Assembly: GCF_002929225.1 (NCBI RefSeq)
Contig: NZ_PISM01000021.1
Span: forward strand, 62,001 to 126,000
Reading direction: 5' to 3'
DNA from: Stutzerimonas kunmingensis
Lineage (GTDB): Bacteria > Pseudomonadota > Gammaproteobacteria > Pseudomonadales > Pseudomonadaceae
Length of the DNA: 64,000 nt
Shown: piece by piece, positions 26,273-33,796 of the stretch
Layout of the letters: the number at the start of each line of letters is the position of its first letter
How positions within the stretch are numbered: position 1 is the first letter of the stretch
Made by a program: the position numbers and the translations under genes
Notes under the pieces: generated by a model
What the model was told of the DNA's origin: nothing
The model's input: the letters and a program-made list of their open reading frames with translations, nothing else
Database searches by the model: none

Positions 26273-26806
26273 CTAGTTCATGCCGTCCAGCAGGCCAGCC
26301 AGATCATCGGCGTGCTCTTCTTCCTGAGCGAGGATGTCCTCGAAGATGCGGCGGGTGGTCGGATCCTTGTCACCGATGTACTGCACGATCTCGCGGTAGC
26401 TGTCGATGGCGATGCGTTCGGCCACCAGGTTCTCGAAAACCATGTCGCGCAGGCCGTTGCCTTCGGCGTACTGCGCGTGGGCGCGCTCCGTCAGGCCGTC
26501 GGGGTTGAAGTCCGGCGCGCCACCCAGTTGGACGATGCGCTCGGCCAGCCGATCTGCGTGCTCCTGCTCCTCATTAGCGTGCTCGAGGAACTCGTCCGCG
26601 GCGGCGCTGGATTTCAGCCCTGTGGCCATGTAGTAGTGGCGCTTGTAGCGCAGATAGCAAACCAGTTCGGTCGCCAGCGCTTCGTTCAGCAGATTGATCA
26701 CGACTTCTCGATCGGCCGAGTAACTCTCGGTGACGGCGCCATTCTCGACATGTTGACGAGCCCGCTCGCGCAGGCTCTGTTTATCGCTCAATTGTACGTA
26801 GCTCAT
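26273..26806 (-). CDS. Ferritin-like/bacterioferritin-type protein
   Basis: This 177-residue four-helix ferritin-like protein carries the diiron ligand pattern in the helices: E-A-L-A-T-E-L near residue 43, E-x-x-N-E-E-Q-E-H-A near 78-87, E-N-L-V-A-E-R near 125, and A-Q-E-E-E-H-A near 155-161. Such proteins store iron and protect against peroxide. The MSYVQL start is preferred because AGGAG lies six bases before it, whereas the upstream ATG touches that sequence. It is convergent with lpxC. The exact class (Dps-like versus bacterioferritin) cannot be settled by eye. Confidence 0.88.
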   Translation of the reverse strand: MSYVQLSDKQSLRERARQHVENGAVTESYSADREVVINLLNEALATELVCYLRYKRHYYMATGLKSSAAADEFLEHANEEQEHADRLAERIVQLGGAPDFNPDGLTERAHAQYAEGNGLRDMVFENLVAERIAIDSYREIVQYIGDKDPTTRRIFEDILAQEEEHADDLAGLLDGMN

Positions 26807-26884
26807 CGCCATCTCCTGGTCTGGTTCACCGCGGACGCGGTGATTCACGGTTCCCAGTTTGAGAACAGGATGCTGGCGAAAAGT

Positions 26885-27010
26885 TTAGCGGTGGGGCTCG
26901 TCCGGCGGTGAGGGCGCCGGCTCAGGCTCACCCGGCTCATCAATCGGCACAGGATCGCCTGGGTCCTCGCGCTTGGGATTGCCCTCTTTCGGAGCGGTTT
27001 GGTCAATCAT
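26885..27010 (-). CDS. Small acidic proline-rich protein of unknown function (41 aa)
   Basis: An ORF reads MIDQTAPKEGNPKRED and continues with D-P/P-E/P-D repeats, ending P-P-D-E-P-H-R. It contains no Cys, Trp or hydrophobic segment and is probably disordered. The chosen ATG has GAGGG seven bases upstream; an ATG two codons earlier is too close to it. Codons use G/C at the third position like real genes here. It lies between the ferritin-like gene and the Rho-N protein on the same strand. No function is recognisable. Confidence 0.55.
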   Translation of the reverse strand: MIDQTAPKEGNPKREDPGDPVPIDEPGEPEPAPSPPDEPHR

Positions 27011-27027
27011 CGGCATGCCCTCAGTCC

Positions 27028-27426
27028 TCAGCTCAGCGCCCGTAGCAGTTCGTTCTTGCGCATCTTCGAGCGGCCACGAATGTCCCGCTCGCGGGCCTTT
27101 TCCATGAGCTGGTCGCGGGTCATGTCGGCAAGCGCCGTGCTGGTCGATGTCGAGCTTCGTGCCGAACCCTTGTTTGGTGATTTGCCCTGGCGGGCATCGG
27201 CTGCGCGGTGGGCCGAGTCCTTGCGCTCAGCCCGCTTGGCGGTCTCGCCCTTGCTCCTGCCCGAGCCCCCTTTGCGTTCTCCGCCGCCGGATTGCTTGTT
27301 GACCGTCGCCCATGCGCGCGCTTCGGCCTCGTCCTCGGGGACGCCACGCTTCTCGTAGCCTTCCTCAATGTGTTCGGCCTTGCGTTGCTGCTTGTCGGTG
27401 TACTTGGTTTTTTCTCCACGAGGCAT
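27028..27426 (-). CDS. Basic protein with C-terminal Rho-N/SAP-like domain
   Basis: This 132-residue protein has three parts. An N-terminal segment has K-T-K-Y-T-D-K-Q-Q-R-K-A-E-H-I-E-E-G-Y and A-R-A-W-A-T-V-N-K (a ChaB-like pattern). A Lys/Ser/Gly/Arg-rich flexible middle follows (about residues 48-95). The Rho N-terminal-like helix-turn-helix near the end reads M-T-R-D-Q-L-M-E-K-A-R-E-R-D-I and then K-M-R-K-N-E-L-L. AAGGAG sits six bases before the ATG at 27426; the longer frame upstream lacks a site. Nucleic-acid binding is inferred from the domain and charge; the physiological role is unknown. Confidence 0.8.
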   Translation of the reverse strand: MPRGEKTKYTDKQQRKAEHIEEGYEKRGVPEDEAEARAWATVNKQSGGGERKGGSGRSKGETAKRAERKDSAHRAADARQGKSPNKGSARSSTSTSTALADMTRDQLMEKARERDIRGRSKMRKNELLRALS

Positions 27427-27493
27427 GCTGGTCTCCTTCAAGGGGAGCGTTGAATGCACAGGCCCGAAGCGTGCTCGCGCCTGTGCCCGGCTG

Positions 27494-27835
27494 TCAGCGA
27501 TGCAGTTTGCGCTGGTTTTCCTCAAGCTGATCGCAGGTCAGGAAGCCCTGGCCGTCCACGCGGCCGGAGCCATCGAAACTGACGTAATAAGGTTGCTGAT
27601 GGCCATCGCGATTGAGGATGTAATCGTGGCAGACGCCTGGCACTACAGTGCGAGCTGCGGCCTTCGAGGGCTCCCCACCGATGGCCAGTACCTGCTCCTG
27701 AGACATGCCGGTCTCCACATCGCGTACCAGTGGCTCGTCACGGAAGGTGATGCGGTCTACCGGGTTCTGCACATTGCCGGAACAGCCGGCGAGCAGCACG
27801 ACAGGGGCGAAGATGTAGATGGCGCGCTTGATCAT
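27494..27835 (-). CDS. osmE: Osmotically inducible lipoprotein OsmE (SmpA/OmlA domain)
   Basis: This 113-residue lipoprotein has lipobox L-A-G-C with Cys18. A BamE-like fold follows, with T-G-M-S-Q-E-Q-V-L-A-I-G-G near residues 42-54 and C-H-D-Y-I-L near 69. The OsmE family is envelope-located and induced by high osmolarity or stationary phase in enterics; that regulation is assumed, not seen. It lies 67 bases upstream of the Rho-N gene on the same strand, so the two could share a transcript. Confidence 0.88.
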   Translation of the reverse strand: MIKRAIYIFAPVVLLAGCSGNVQNPVDRITFRDEPLVRDVETGMSQEQVLAIGGEPSKAAARTVVPGVCHDYILNRDGHQQPYYVSFDGSGRVDGQGFLTCDQLEENQRKLHR

Positions 27836-27917
27836 GGGAGTGCCTCGTTGCGTATGGACGTTACCTTTATGGCCATACGGCGTCCGGCAAGGTTCAACGG
27901 ATCAGCGGGCGACGGTA

Positions 27918-29231
27918 TCAACGGTCATCAGGGGTGACGCGCCAGACCACGTTGCCGACATCGTCGGCCACCAGCACGGCCCCGGTCTTGTCCACGGCGA
28001 CGCCTACCGGGCGACCCATTGCCTCTCCTGCCTCGTTGACGAAGCCGGTCAGCACATCCTCTGCCTGCCCAGCCGGCATGCCGTCGCGGAAGGGGATGAA
28101 AACCACCTTATAGCCACTGCGCGGCTTGCGGTTCCAGGAGCCGTGCTGACCAACGAACGCGCCGTGGCGGTAGTGCTGCGGCAGCAGCGTGCCTTCGTAG
28201 AAGGCCAGGCCGAGCGAGGCAGTATGCGCGCCCAGTGCATAGTCCGGGACAATGGCACGCTGGACCAGATCCGGCCGCAGGGGTTGCACGCGCTCATCGA
28301 TGTGCTGGCCGAAGTAGCTGTAGGGCCACCCGTAGAATCCGCCGTCCTGTACCGACGTCATGTAGTCCGGCACCAGATCGCTGCCGATCTCGTCGCGCTC
28401 GTTGACGGTGGTCCATAGCGCTCCGCTGTCCGGTTGCCAGGCAAGGCCATTGGGGTTGCGCAGGCCTGAAGCGAACAGACGCATGCTCCTGGCTTGCGGA
28501 TCCACCTCGAGAATCGCTGCGCGGTTCTCTTCGGCCTCCATGCCGTTCTCGGCCACATTGCTGTTGGAGCCGCTGGTGACATAGAGGCGGCTGCCGTCCT
28601 GGCTGGCAATGACGTTCTTGGTCCAGTGGTGATTGATCGGCCCAGCGGGTAGGTCCACGACCTTCTCGCCGTTCGCAGTGATACGGGTGGTGCCGGGCGT
28701 ATAGGGAAAGCGCAGCAGCGCGTCCGTGTTGGCGACGTAGAAGTGGTTGCCTACCAACGCCATACCGAACGGGGAGTTGAGGTTTTCCAGAAACACCGTG
28801 CGCTGTTCCGCCACGCCATCGCCGTCACGATCGCGCAGCAGGGTGATGCGGTTGGCGCTGGGGCCTCCGGAGCCAGCGCGGGCCATGATCTTGCTGGCAA
28901 TCCAGCCGCGCAGTCCCTGGCTCTGTTGCTTCGGCGGTGCGTCCGATTCCGCCACGAGCACATCGCCATTGGGCAGCACATGGAGCCAGCGGGGATGGCC
29001 CAGGTCACGGGCGAACGCCGCCACGCGCAGACCGGCCGCCGGCTGCGGCTTGCCATCTTGCGGCCAGCCTTTGGCGGGGGCGATGTGCACCGTGGGCAGG
29101 ACTGTCTTGTTCGGCTCGGGCAGCGCCGGTGTCGGGCCGTATCCGGATTCCACCGGAAGCTTGGCCGTTTCGCTGCAACCTGCCAGAGCAGCCAGAACGG
29201 CGCCGGTCAGAAGAATACGGAAGTTGGACAT
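27918..29231 (-). CDS. PQQ-dependent sugar dehydrogenase-type beta-propeller lipoprotein (sorbosone dehydrogenase family)
   Basis: This 437-residue protein has signal peptide and lipobox L-A-G-C with Cys19. A soluble-glucose-dehydrogenase-type six-bladed propeller follows, with [18 protein letters not shown] near residues 73-90, L-R-N-P-N-G-L-A-W near 257, and G-Q-H-G-S-W-N-R near 359. Members oxidise aldoses or sorbosone with PQQ in the periplasm, but the true substrate here is unknown. No PQQ synthesis genes are in the window. Confidence 0.85.
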   Translation of the reverse strand: MSNFRILLTGAVLAALAGCSETAKLPVESGYGPTPALPEPNKTVLPTVHIAPAKGWPQDGKPQPAAGLRVAAFARDLGHPRWLHVLPNGDVLVAESDAPPKQQSQGLRGWIASKIMARAGSGGPSANRITLLRDRDGDGVAEQRTVFLENLNSPFGMALVGNHFYVANTDALLRFPYTPGTTRITANGEKVVDLPAGPINHHWTKNVIASQDGSRLYVTSGSNSNVAENGMEAEENRAAILEVDPQARSMRLFASGLRNPNGLAWQPDSGALWTTVNERDEIGSDLVPDYMTSVQDGGFYGWPYSYFGQHIDERVQPLRPDLVQRAIVPDYALGAHTASLGLAFYEGTLLPQHYRHGAFVGQHGSWNRKPRSGYKVVFIPFRDGMPAGQAEDVLTGFVNEAGEAMGRPVGVAVDKTGAVLVADDVGNVVWRVTPDDR

Positions 29232-29263
29232 GGCGAAATCCTTGGGCAGTGGAGTGGCGTTCG

Positions 29264-29782
29264 TTAGCGCGGCTGGTCCGGGTGGCGACGCTTGCGCGCG
29301 GCACGCAGGGCAGTATGCCGCTCCAGCCGTGGCATCAAAGCAAAGATCGCCAGCGCCAACAGCGTGCTCATTACGGCCGTTGCTTCATGCCCGAGGCCGA
29401 CGGCGACACCGATCGCGGCCGTAAGCCAGATGCCCGCGGCGGTGGTCAGGCCCTTGACGTCTTCCGCGGAGTCGCCCTTGAGGATAGTCCCGGCTCCGAG
29501 AAAGCCAATACCGGTAACCAGGCCCTGAATCACCCGGGAAATGTCCTCGAGGCTCATGCCCGCCTGCACCGGCACCAGTACGAACAACGCTGCCCCAAGC
29601 GCAACCAGCATATGGGTGCGCAAGCCGGCGGCCTTGCGTCGGCGCTCGCGTTCATAGCCGAGCAGGCCGCCGAGAATCGACGCGATCAGCAGACGGCTAC
29701 TGACGCGGGTCGCGTCCTCCAGGTCGGTGATGTCGGAGAACTCCGACGCGATGGTGTAGGAGATGCTCGCCCACCACTCCAT
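29264..29782 (-). CDS. MgtC/SapB family membrane protein
   Basis: This 172-residue protein has about five predicted membrane segments. Family motifs are [19 protein letters not shown], then [12 protein letters not shown], and the [14 protein letters not shown] core with [15 protein letters not shown]. MgtC proteins modulate F-type ATP synthase and phosphate or magnesium homeostasis in pathogens; SapB-like members have unknown roles. The ATG at 29782 has GGAG six bases upstream; an in-frame TTG four codons earlier overlaps that site. Confidence 0.93.
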   Translation of the reverse strand: MEWWASISYTIASEFSDITDLEDATRVSSRLLIASILGGLLGYERERRRKAAGLRTHMLVALGAALFVLVPVQAGMSLEDISRVIQGLVTGIGFLGAGTILKGDSAEDVKGLTTAAGIWLTAAIGVAVGLGHEATAVMSTLLALAIFALMPRLERHTALRAARKRRHPDQPR

Positions 29783-29839
29783 GTCCTTCTCCAAGCCAGG
29801 CTGGTTCTGATTTGGATACGCGAGGCGGCGGGGGGTTCG

Positions 29840-30862
29840 CTAATCGGTGACCTGGAAACGCAGCATGCCGATCATCTGGCCTGCTTCGGTAACGACACGT
29901 ACTCGCCAGCGGCCCGATGATTTTTCCGGGAAGTTGCGCTTGTGGGTCCAGGCGCGATAACCGGCTTCGCGGCCGCCGCTGATCTCAAGCGCGATACGGT
30001 CGACGCGCCGGCCGTTGTGGGTCCACTCGTGGAAGATGCGCTCCTTCAGGCCGCGCGGTGCGTTGATGGCGGTATAGGCGTAGAGGCCATTTGCGTGCAG
30101 TTCTGCGCTGGTGATTTCGCGCAGCCCCTTACCGGGTTTGCGTTGCCGATCATCGAGGCTCATGGTCACGGCGACATCGGTCAGCCACAGGGTTGCCGGG
30201 GGCACCCAGGTCCGTCCCAGCCAACCTGCGGCACCCAGCGCCACCGCCAGCAACAGGATGCCGGGCCACGTGCGCCAGTTCGAGCGGGGAAACAGTCCGC
30301 TGAGGCTCGGCAGGGCCAGCACTACTGCGACGCCCAGCGCCAGCTGATAACTCTGCGGGGTGGACAGATGAAGGATGATCGGCAACGCGGTCAGCAGGAC
30401 GGCGAACAGCGTCAGCGCGTGAAACCCCAGGTAGACCCAGCGCCGCGGTGCCAGCCATTTGTAGTACAGCGGATCGATCAGCGAAACGAGCGCGGCGGCG
30501 CCAAGCAGGCCGGTGAACAGGGCTTGTCCGCTGTTCCAGGTGGTGGTGATGGCAAAGAACGGAATGATGAAAAACAGGCTTTCCTGATGCACCATCTGGG
30601 TGGCATAGCGCAGCAGCGGTCTTGGCACCTGCCAGCCGAACCAGCTCTGCAGGCTGCGCCGCAGGCTCGATTCCAGTACCAGCCAGAGCCAGCTCACCAG
30701 CATTACCAGGGCGATCACCTTGGCCAGGCCGGCGTGGCGTTCCACCAGAACGAAACTCGCCACCCCGGAAACGAATCCGAACAGCGCAACCGTACCGGGA
30801 TAGCGCCGAATCAGGCGGCTGGCCAGGTCGAACAGGCGTGATAACAGCGGCTTGAGTTGCAT
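29840..30862 (-). CDS. DUF5924 membrane protein with C-terminal DUF2914 domain
   Basis: This 340-residue protein has about seven hydrophobic helices in residues 20-225. They begin with a basic N-terminus, and charged loops such as R-S-L-Q-S-W-F-G-W-Q lie between helices. A soluble C-terminal domain (about 230-340) carries L-K-E-R-I-F-H-E-W-T-H-N-G and W-R-V-R-V-V-T-E-A-G-Q-M-I-G, the DUF2914 pattern. No biochemical function is known. The start codon lacks a strong Shine-Dalgarno sequence. It lies alone between the MgtC gene and a secreted SnoaL-like gene, all on the minus strand. Confidence 0.82.
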   Translation of the reverse strand: MQLKPLLSRLFDLASRLIRRYPGTVALFGFVSGVASFVLVERHAGLAKVIALVMLVSWLWLVLESSLRRSLQSWFGWQVPRPLLRYATQMVHQESLFFIIPFFAITTTWNSGQALFTGLLGAAALVSLIDPLYYKWLAPRRWVYLGFHALTLFAVLLTALPIILHLSTPQSYQLALGVAVVLALPSLSGLFPRSNWRTWPGILLLAVALGAAGWLGRTWVPPATLWLTDVAVTMSLDDRQRKPGKGLREITSAELHANGLYAYTAINAPRGLKERIFHEWTHNGRRVDRIALEISGGREAGYRAWTHKRNFPEKSSGRWRVRVVTEAGQMIGMLRFQVTD

Positions 30863-31026
30863 GGTGGTTCGGGTCCGAATACGGCGTGCTTATCAGAAGT
30901 ATCGAGCACAGGCGGGCTGGTGCAAGCGCGCGGTCGAGACCCTTCGCTTGTCGAGGGCGGATGGTACAGCGGGCGCGCCCCGCTGGTGTGGCAAGGCGCC
31001 CCTGTTTGGCGTATTTCGCAGGACGA

Positions 31027-31512
31027 TCAGTCGCTCTCTTCGATCACCTGCTGTACCGCCTCGGGCTGCTCTGGCATCGCCGATGAGTGGTGACTGGTGA
31101 TCAGCCACTGTCCGGCGTCGGCGAACCACTTGTAGGTAAAGGTATAACGCGCCGGCACCGTCTTGCCGTCGCCCAGCTTGAAGCTGTAGAGCCCTGTATC
31201 GAGCGCGCTGTTGCAGTCGATCATGATCATTCGCGAGACAATTTCGCCCTTCGGTTTCAGCGCCAGAAAGTGCTCGAAGTAGTCGAGCTTGGCTTCCGCC
31301 GTCTGCCGCGGCGTGTTGGACACTGTAGGCAGCAGCATCGAGTCAGGTGCGTAGTTTTCCACCACGCGTTTCGGATCGCCTGATTGCACATCGTCGTTCC
31401 AGCGATCGAAAAGCGCGGCGACCTGCGCTTCGTTGGTGCCATGACAGGTCGGGTCGTCCGCCAGCGCAGCCAGCGGGGCGAGGGAAAGGAGCAGGGGGAG
31501 GGCGTATTTCAT
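31027..31512 (-). CDS. Secreted SnoaL-like (NTF2-fold, CaMKII-association-type) protein
   Basis: This 161-residue protein has a cleavable signal peptide (MKYALPLLLSLAPLAALA) and then an NTF2-like cone: V-A-A-L-F-D-R-W-N-D-D-V-Q-S-G-D, V-V-E-N-Y-A-P-D-S-M-L-L-P-T, and a C-terminal W-L-I-T-S-H-H-S-S strand. Proteins of this SgcJ/EcaC-type family are often annotated as oxidoreductases without evidence. The start at 31512 gives the signal peptide; 18 upstream in-frame codons lack that logic. The periplasmic role is unknown. Confidence 0.82.
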   Translation of the reverse strand: MKYALPLLLSLAPLAALADDPTCHGTNEAQVAALFDRWNDDVQSGDPKRVVENYAPDSMLLPTVSNTPRQTAEAKLDYFEHFLALKPKGEIVSRMIMIDCNSALDTGLYSFKLGDGKTVPARYTFTYKWFADAGQWLITSHHSSAMPEQPEAVQQVIEESD

Positions 31513-31630
31513 AGTGTCACTCGTAGCCGGTGGTCGATTGCGGATGTCTCCGCAGCGGTACTGCACAGCATGGATACGTCATGCAGACTTGTGACCGTCC
31601 GCTGCTGCGCTCATTCCCGCCAGCGGTCGA

Positions 31631-32107
31631 TCAGGGCTGCAGCGCCGACTCGATGGCTTCCCGGACATCGCTATAGGAGCGCGCTGCATTCGCCGGCAGG
31701 CGGACCTGCGGCAACCCGATGGTCTCGCACAGTCGATCCATGAATTCCTCATCGGTGTCAGGGTCGTGCAGATTGATGACGCAGACCGGCTTCAGATCGG
31801 CCCTGTCGCACAGCACGAAATCGAAGCGCGCGGTCGCGATGCGGTTGGTGGCGCGGTACCAGTACGCCCGTCGGGCGATGACAGTGACTTCCACAACGTC
31901 GGCGACGCTTACCTTGAGGAAGATCAGATAGCGCTCGCCGACCGTGCGTTGCAGCATTTCCAGCAGCTCGCGTTCCGCTGGCGAGAACAGGGGCGCCTTG
32001 AGGCGATAGGGATATTGCTGCGCGGGATGGTTGAGCTGCCGGTTCTTGACGAAGAAGACCAGCACGAAGATGACGAACGCCACCAGTGTCAGGGCCAGCC
32101 AGCTCAT
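31631..32107 (-). CDS. DUF2726 domain protein with N-terminal membrane anchor
   Basis: This 158-residue protein has one hydrophobic helix at residues 3-20, then a cytosolic DUF2726 domain beginning near F-S-P-A-E-R-E-L-L. It contains F-D-F-V-L-C-D-R-A-D-L-K-P-V-C-V-I-N-L and a C-terminal L-P-Q-V-R-L-P-A segment. DUF2726 resembles very-short-patch/type II restriction-like nuclease cores (the D...x-C-V-I-x-L layout), but catalytic competence cannot be judged. GGAGAG is present upstream of the ATG. Confidence 0.82.
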   Translation of the reverse strand: MSWLALTLVAFVIFVLVFFVKNRQLNHPAQQYPYRLKAPLFSPAERELLEMLQRTVGERYLIFLKVSVADVVEVTVIARRAYWYRATNRIATARFDFVLCDRADLKPVCVINLHDPDTDEEFMDRLCETIGLPQVRLPANAARSYSDVREAIESALQP

Positions 32108-32223
32108 GGACGTCTCTCCTGATGCAGCAATTGAAGCATTGTTGATGAACCCATGGTGTGAGCCTAGGAATTAGACGAGCGATGCTTTTGTTGAGTCCAG
32201 CGCGTTCGATTCGTTCGGCTACC

Positions 32224-32258
32224 TTATCCACTACAGCTGTGGGCCGAGTTGTGGATAA
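32224..32258 (+). repeat. 35-bp DnaA-box element, copy 1
   Basis: The layout is TTATCC, 8 bases, TGTG (inner box, here TGTGGGCCG), then terminal TGTGGATAA at 32250-32258, a perfect DnaA 9-mer. The left end TTATCCACT is an inverted box with one mismatch. Confidence 0.75.
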
Positions 32259-32395
32259 CCATTTAGCTGCTTGCTACAGCCCTAGCGGCACTAGCGATCG
32301 AGCCTATTGATCGAAAATTGTACGTTCGCAGGTTCAAGGCTTCTAAAGCGTCGTATTGCCCGCACATCCGTACACCAATATGTCGAAGCGAGCGC

Positions 32396-32430
32396 TTATC
32401 CACTTTTGCTGTGGATGTGCATGTGGATAA
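32396..32430 (+). repeat. 35-bp DnaA-box element, copy 2
   Basis: Same spacing as copy 1: left TTATCCACT, inner TGTGGATGT at 32410-32418, terminal perfect TGTGGATAA at 32422-32430. Begins 172 bases after the start of copy 1. Confidence 0.75.
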
Positions 32431-32512
32431 CATGGGGAGGCAGAGCTGCGGCCCGCTTGATGCGTGGGCTACAGCTCGGAGAGTGAAATTTGATCAGCTG
32501 GATTCAGCCAGA

Positions 32513-33100
32513 TCACAGCGGCGAATTTTTGGCCCAGCGACTATGAGTAGGCGGTTGCCAGGCATCCAGCAACTCTACGAGCGCCTGCGACTCGTCACTA
32601 CGTTGCAACATCTCGCGGTGCTGGGAGCGGACGAATCCCTCTTCGACGAGGTGATCGAGGAAATGACTGAGCTTGCTGTAGAAGTGGTTGAAGTCCAGCA
32701 ACCCGAGCGGTTTGGGGTGATAGCCAAGCTGACCCCAGGTCCAGACCTCGAAAAGCTCCTCCAGCGTACCCAGCCCGCCAGGTAAAGCGATGAATGCATC
32801 CGCGAGCTCTGCCATCCGCGCCTTGCGGGCGTGCATGCCGTCGACTACTTCCAGCCGAGTGAGGCCGGTGTGGCCGACCTCGGCATCTTTCAGGCTCTGC
32901 GGAATGATGCCGATCACCTCGCCGCCGGCAGCCATGGTGGCGTCTGCCACGACCCCCATCAGGCCGACGGCGCCGCCGCCGTAGATCAGCCGGATGCCGT
33001 TGGCCGCGAGGGTGCGGCCGAGATCCTGGGCTGCTTGTTCATAGATGGGGTTCGAACCACGGCTGGCGCCGCAGAAAACGCAAATGGAACGCAAGGTCAT
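32513..33100 (-). CDS. LOG family protein (TIGR00730 Rossmann fold; nucleotide 5'-monophosphate phosphoribohydrolase type)
   Basis: This 195-residue protein has Rossmann-like N-terminus [10 protein letters not shown] near residues 6-15 and [12 protein letters not shown] near 39-50. The catalytic signature M-H-A-R-K-A-R-M is followed by [14 protein letters not shown] proteins release bases from cytokinin- or purine-type nucleotide monophosphates; bacterial substrates are often AMP-like. GGAG lies six bases before the ATG. Oddly, the gene is bracketed by four DnaA-box repeats and preceded by a 25-codon ORF on the same strand. Confidence 0.93.
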   Translation of the reverse strand: MTLRSICVFCGASRGSNPIYEQAAQDLGRTLAANGIRLIYGGGAVGLMGVVADATMAAGGEVIGIIPQSLKDAEVGHTGLTRLEVVDGMHARKARMAELADAFIALPGGLGTLEELFEVWTWGQLGYHPKPLGLLDFNHFYSKLSHFLDHLVEEGFVRSQHREMLQRSDESQALVELLDAWQPPTHSRWAKNSPL

Positions 33101-33172
33101 CGTTTACTCCGCTCATGGGGCTGGCGGAAGGGTACGCCGCAAGGGGCGAGCGGCCAAGCGTGCTGGGCGATG

Positions 33173-33250
33173 TCAGCGGCCGTTCAATGCACCTCCACTG
33201 GCGCACGCGTAATTGGCAAACAGGCTCTCGAGCAGATGGCGACTGGACAT
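33173..33250 (-). CDS. Possible 25-aa micropeptide upstream of the LOG gene
   Basis: The frame starts MSSRHLLESLFANYAC and ends A-L-N-G-R, then TGA. The Shine-Dalgarno sequence GGAGGAG lies seven bases before ATG, stronger than that of most genes here, and codon choice is typical of the genome. It ends 72 bases before the LOG start on the same strand, so it could be a leader peptide or an independent small protein. I recognise no family. With so short a frame, chance cannot be excluded. Confidence 0.5.
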   Translation of the reverse strand: MSSRHLLESLFANYACASGGALNGR

Positions 33251-33282
33251 GGACGATCTCCTCCGTTGGTTGATGCGCTGAT

Positions 33283-33313
33283 GCTAAGAACAGGGCGCTC
33301 CCGGCGCTCTTAG
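33283..33313. promoter_or_regulatory. Dyad upstream of the micro-ORF
   Basis: CTAAGA at 33283-33288 is complementary to TCTTAG at 33308-33313, enclosing a G-G-C-G-C-T-C direct repeat. It lies 33 bases upstream of the 25-codon ORF start and could be an operator for the micro-ORF/LOG transcript. No promoter hexamers were assigned. Confidence 0.3.
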
Positions 33314-33359
33314 ATTCTCGACATTGCCGTGATAGCACTTGCGCTATTTGCCGCTTCAT

Positions 33360-33394
33360 TTATCCCCGATAGTTGTGTGCGGTTCTGTGGATAA
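33360..33394 (+). repeat. 35-bp DnaA-box element, copy 3
   Basis: Left TTATCCCCG, inner TGTGTGCGG at 33374-33382, terminal perfect TGTGGATAA at 33386-33394, with identical spacing to copies 1 and 2. It lies in the gap upstream of the SDR gene. Confidence 0.75.
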
Positions 33395-33558
33395 CCTTGG
33401 GAAGGTCTGCTCCAGGCGAAGCGGCGCGGGACTTCCAGCAGTATGTGCGTTTTTTGCTCAGTCCCGCTTGATGCGACCACAGGCCGCATAACAGAAGGCC
33501 TCGCACGTTCATAGGCAATGTGTGCGGTGCCGTTTCATGATGGTAGTGATCGCATCAG

Positions 33559-33593
33559 TTATCCTCGATGGCTGTGGATAACGCTGTGAGTTG
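33559..33593 (+). repeat. 35-bp DnaA-box element, copy 4 (inner box perfect)
   Basis: Left TTATCCTCG, inner perfect TGTGGATAA at 33573-33581, terminal position TGTGAGTTG at 33585-33593. The same TTATCC-N8-TGTG-N8-TGTG layout is kept, but the perfect 9-mer has moved to the inner position. Starts 199 bases after copy 3. Confidence 0.7.
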
Positions 33594-33796
33594 TTTGGGC
33601 AGATACGCCGCCGGGCCAGTGATGGCACGGCTGTCGGCGGTATGAATAAAAAAACGTCCAGAACATTGGCGTCGGAGCAGCCCATCCTCGACTCTTATGC
33701 ACTGGCATTCATTTCCGGGCGGTTGGTTGTCGGGTCCCGGCGCCTGATCGACACTCGGCGCTCCTGAATTCATCCAAGACCGCTGAGGGAGTACGC

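Larger units (their letters stand above)
32108..32512. other. 405-base gene-free stretch with two DnaA-box repeat copies
   Basis: No ORF with a credible ribosome-binding site and codon pattern was found on either strand. The stretch holds two of the four 35-bp repeat copies (listed separately) and a 13-base sequence, CCCGCTTGATGCG at 32452-32464, that recurs at 33463-33475. It lies upstream of the DUF2726 gene and downstream of the LOG gene, so it likely contains the promoter of the former. Confidence 0.6.

Noticed and set aside
32224..33593. The DnaA-box cluster as the chromosomal origin
   Set aside because: No dnaA, dnaN, recF, gyrB or parAB genes are near, and no AT-rich unwinding region accompanies the boxes. 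A titration or repeat role is more plausible.
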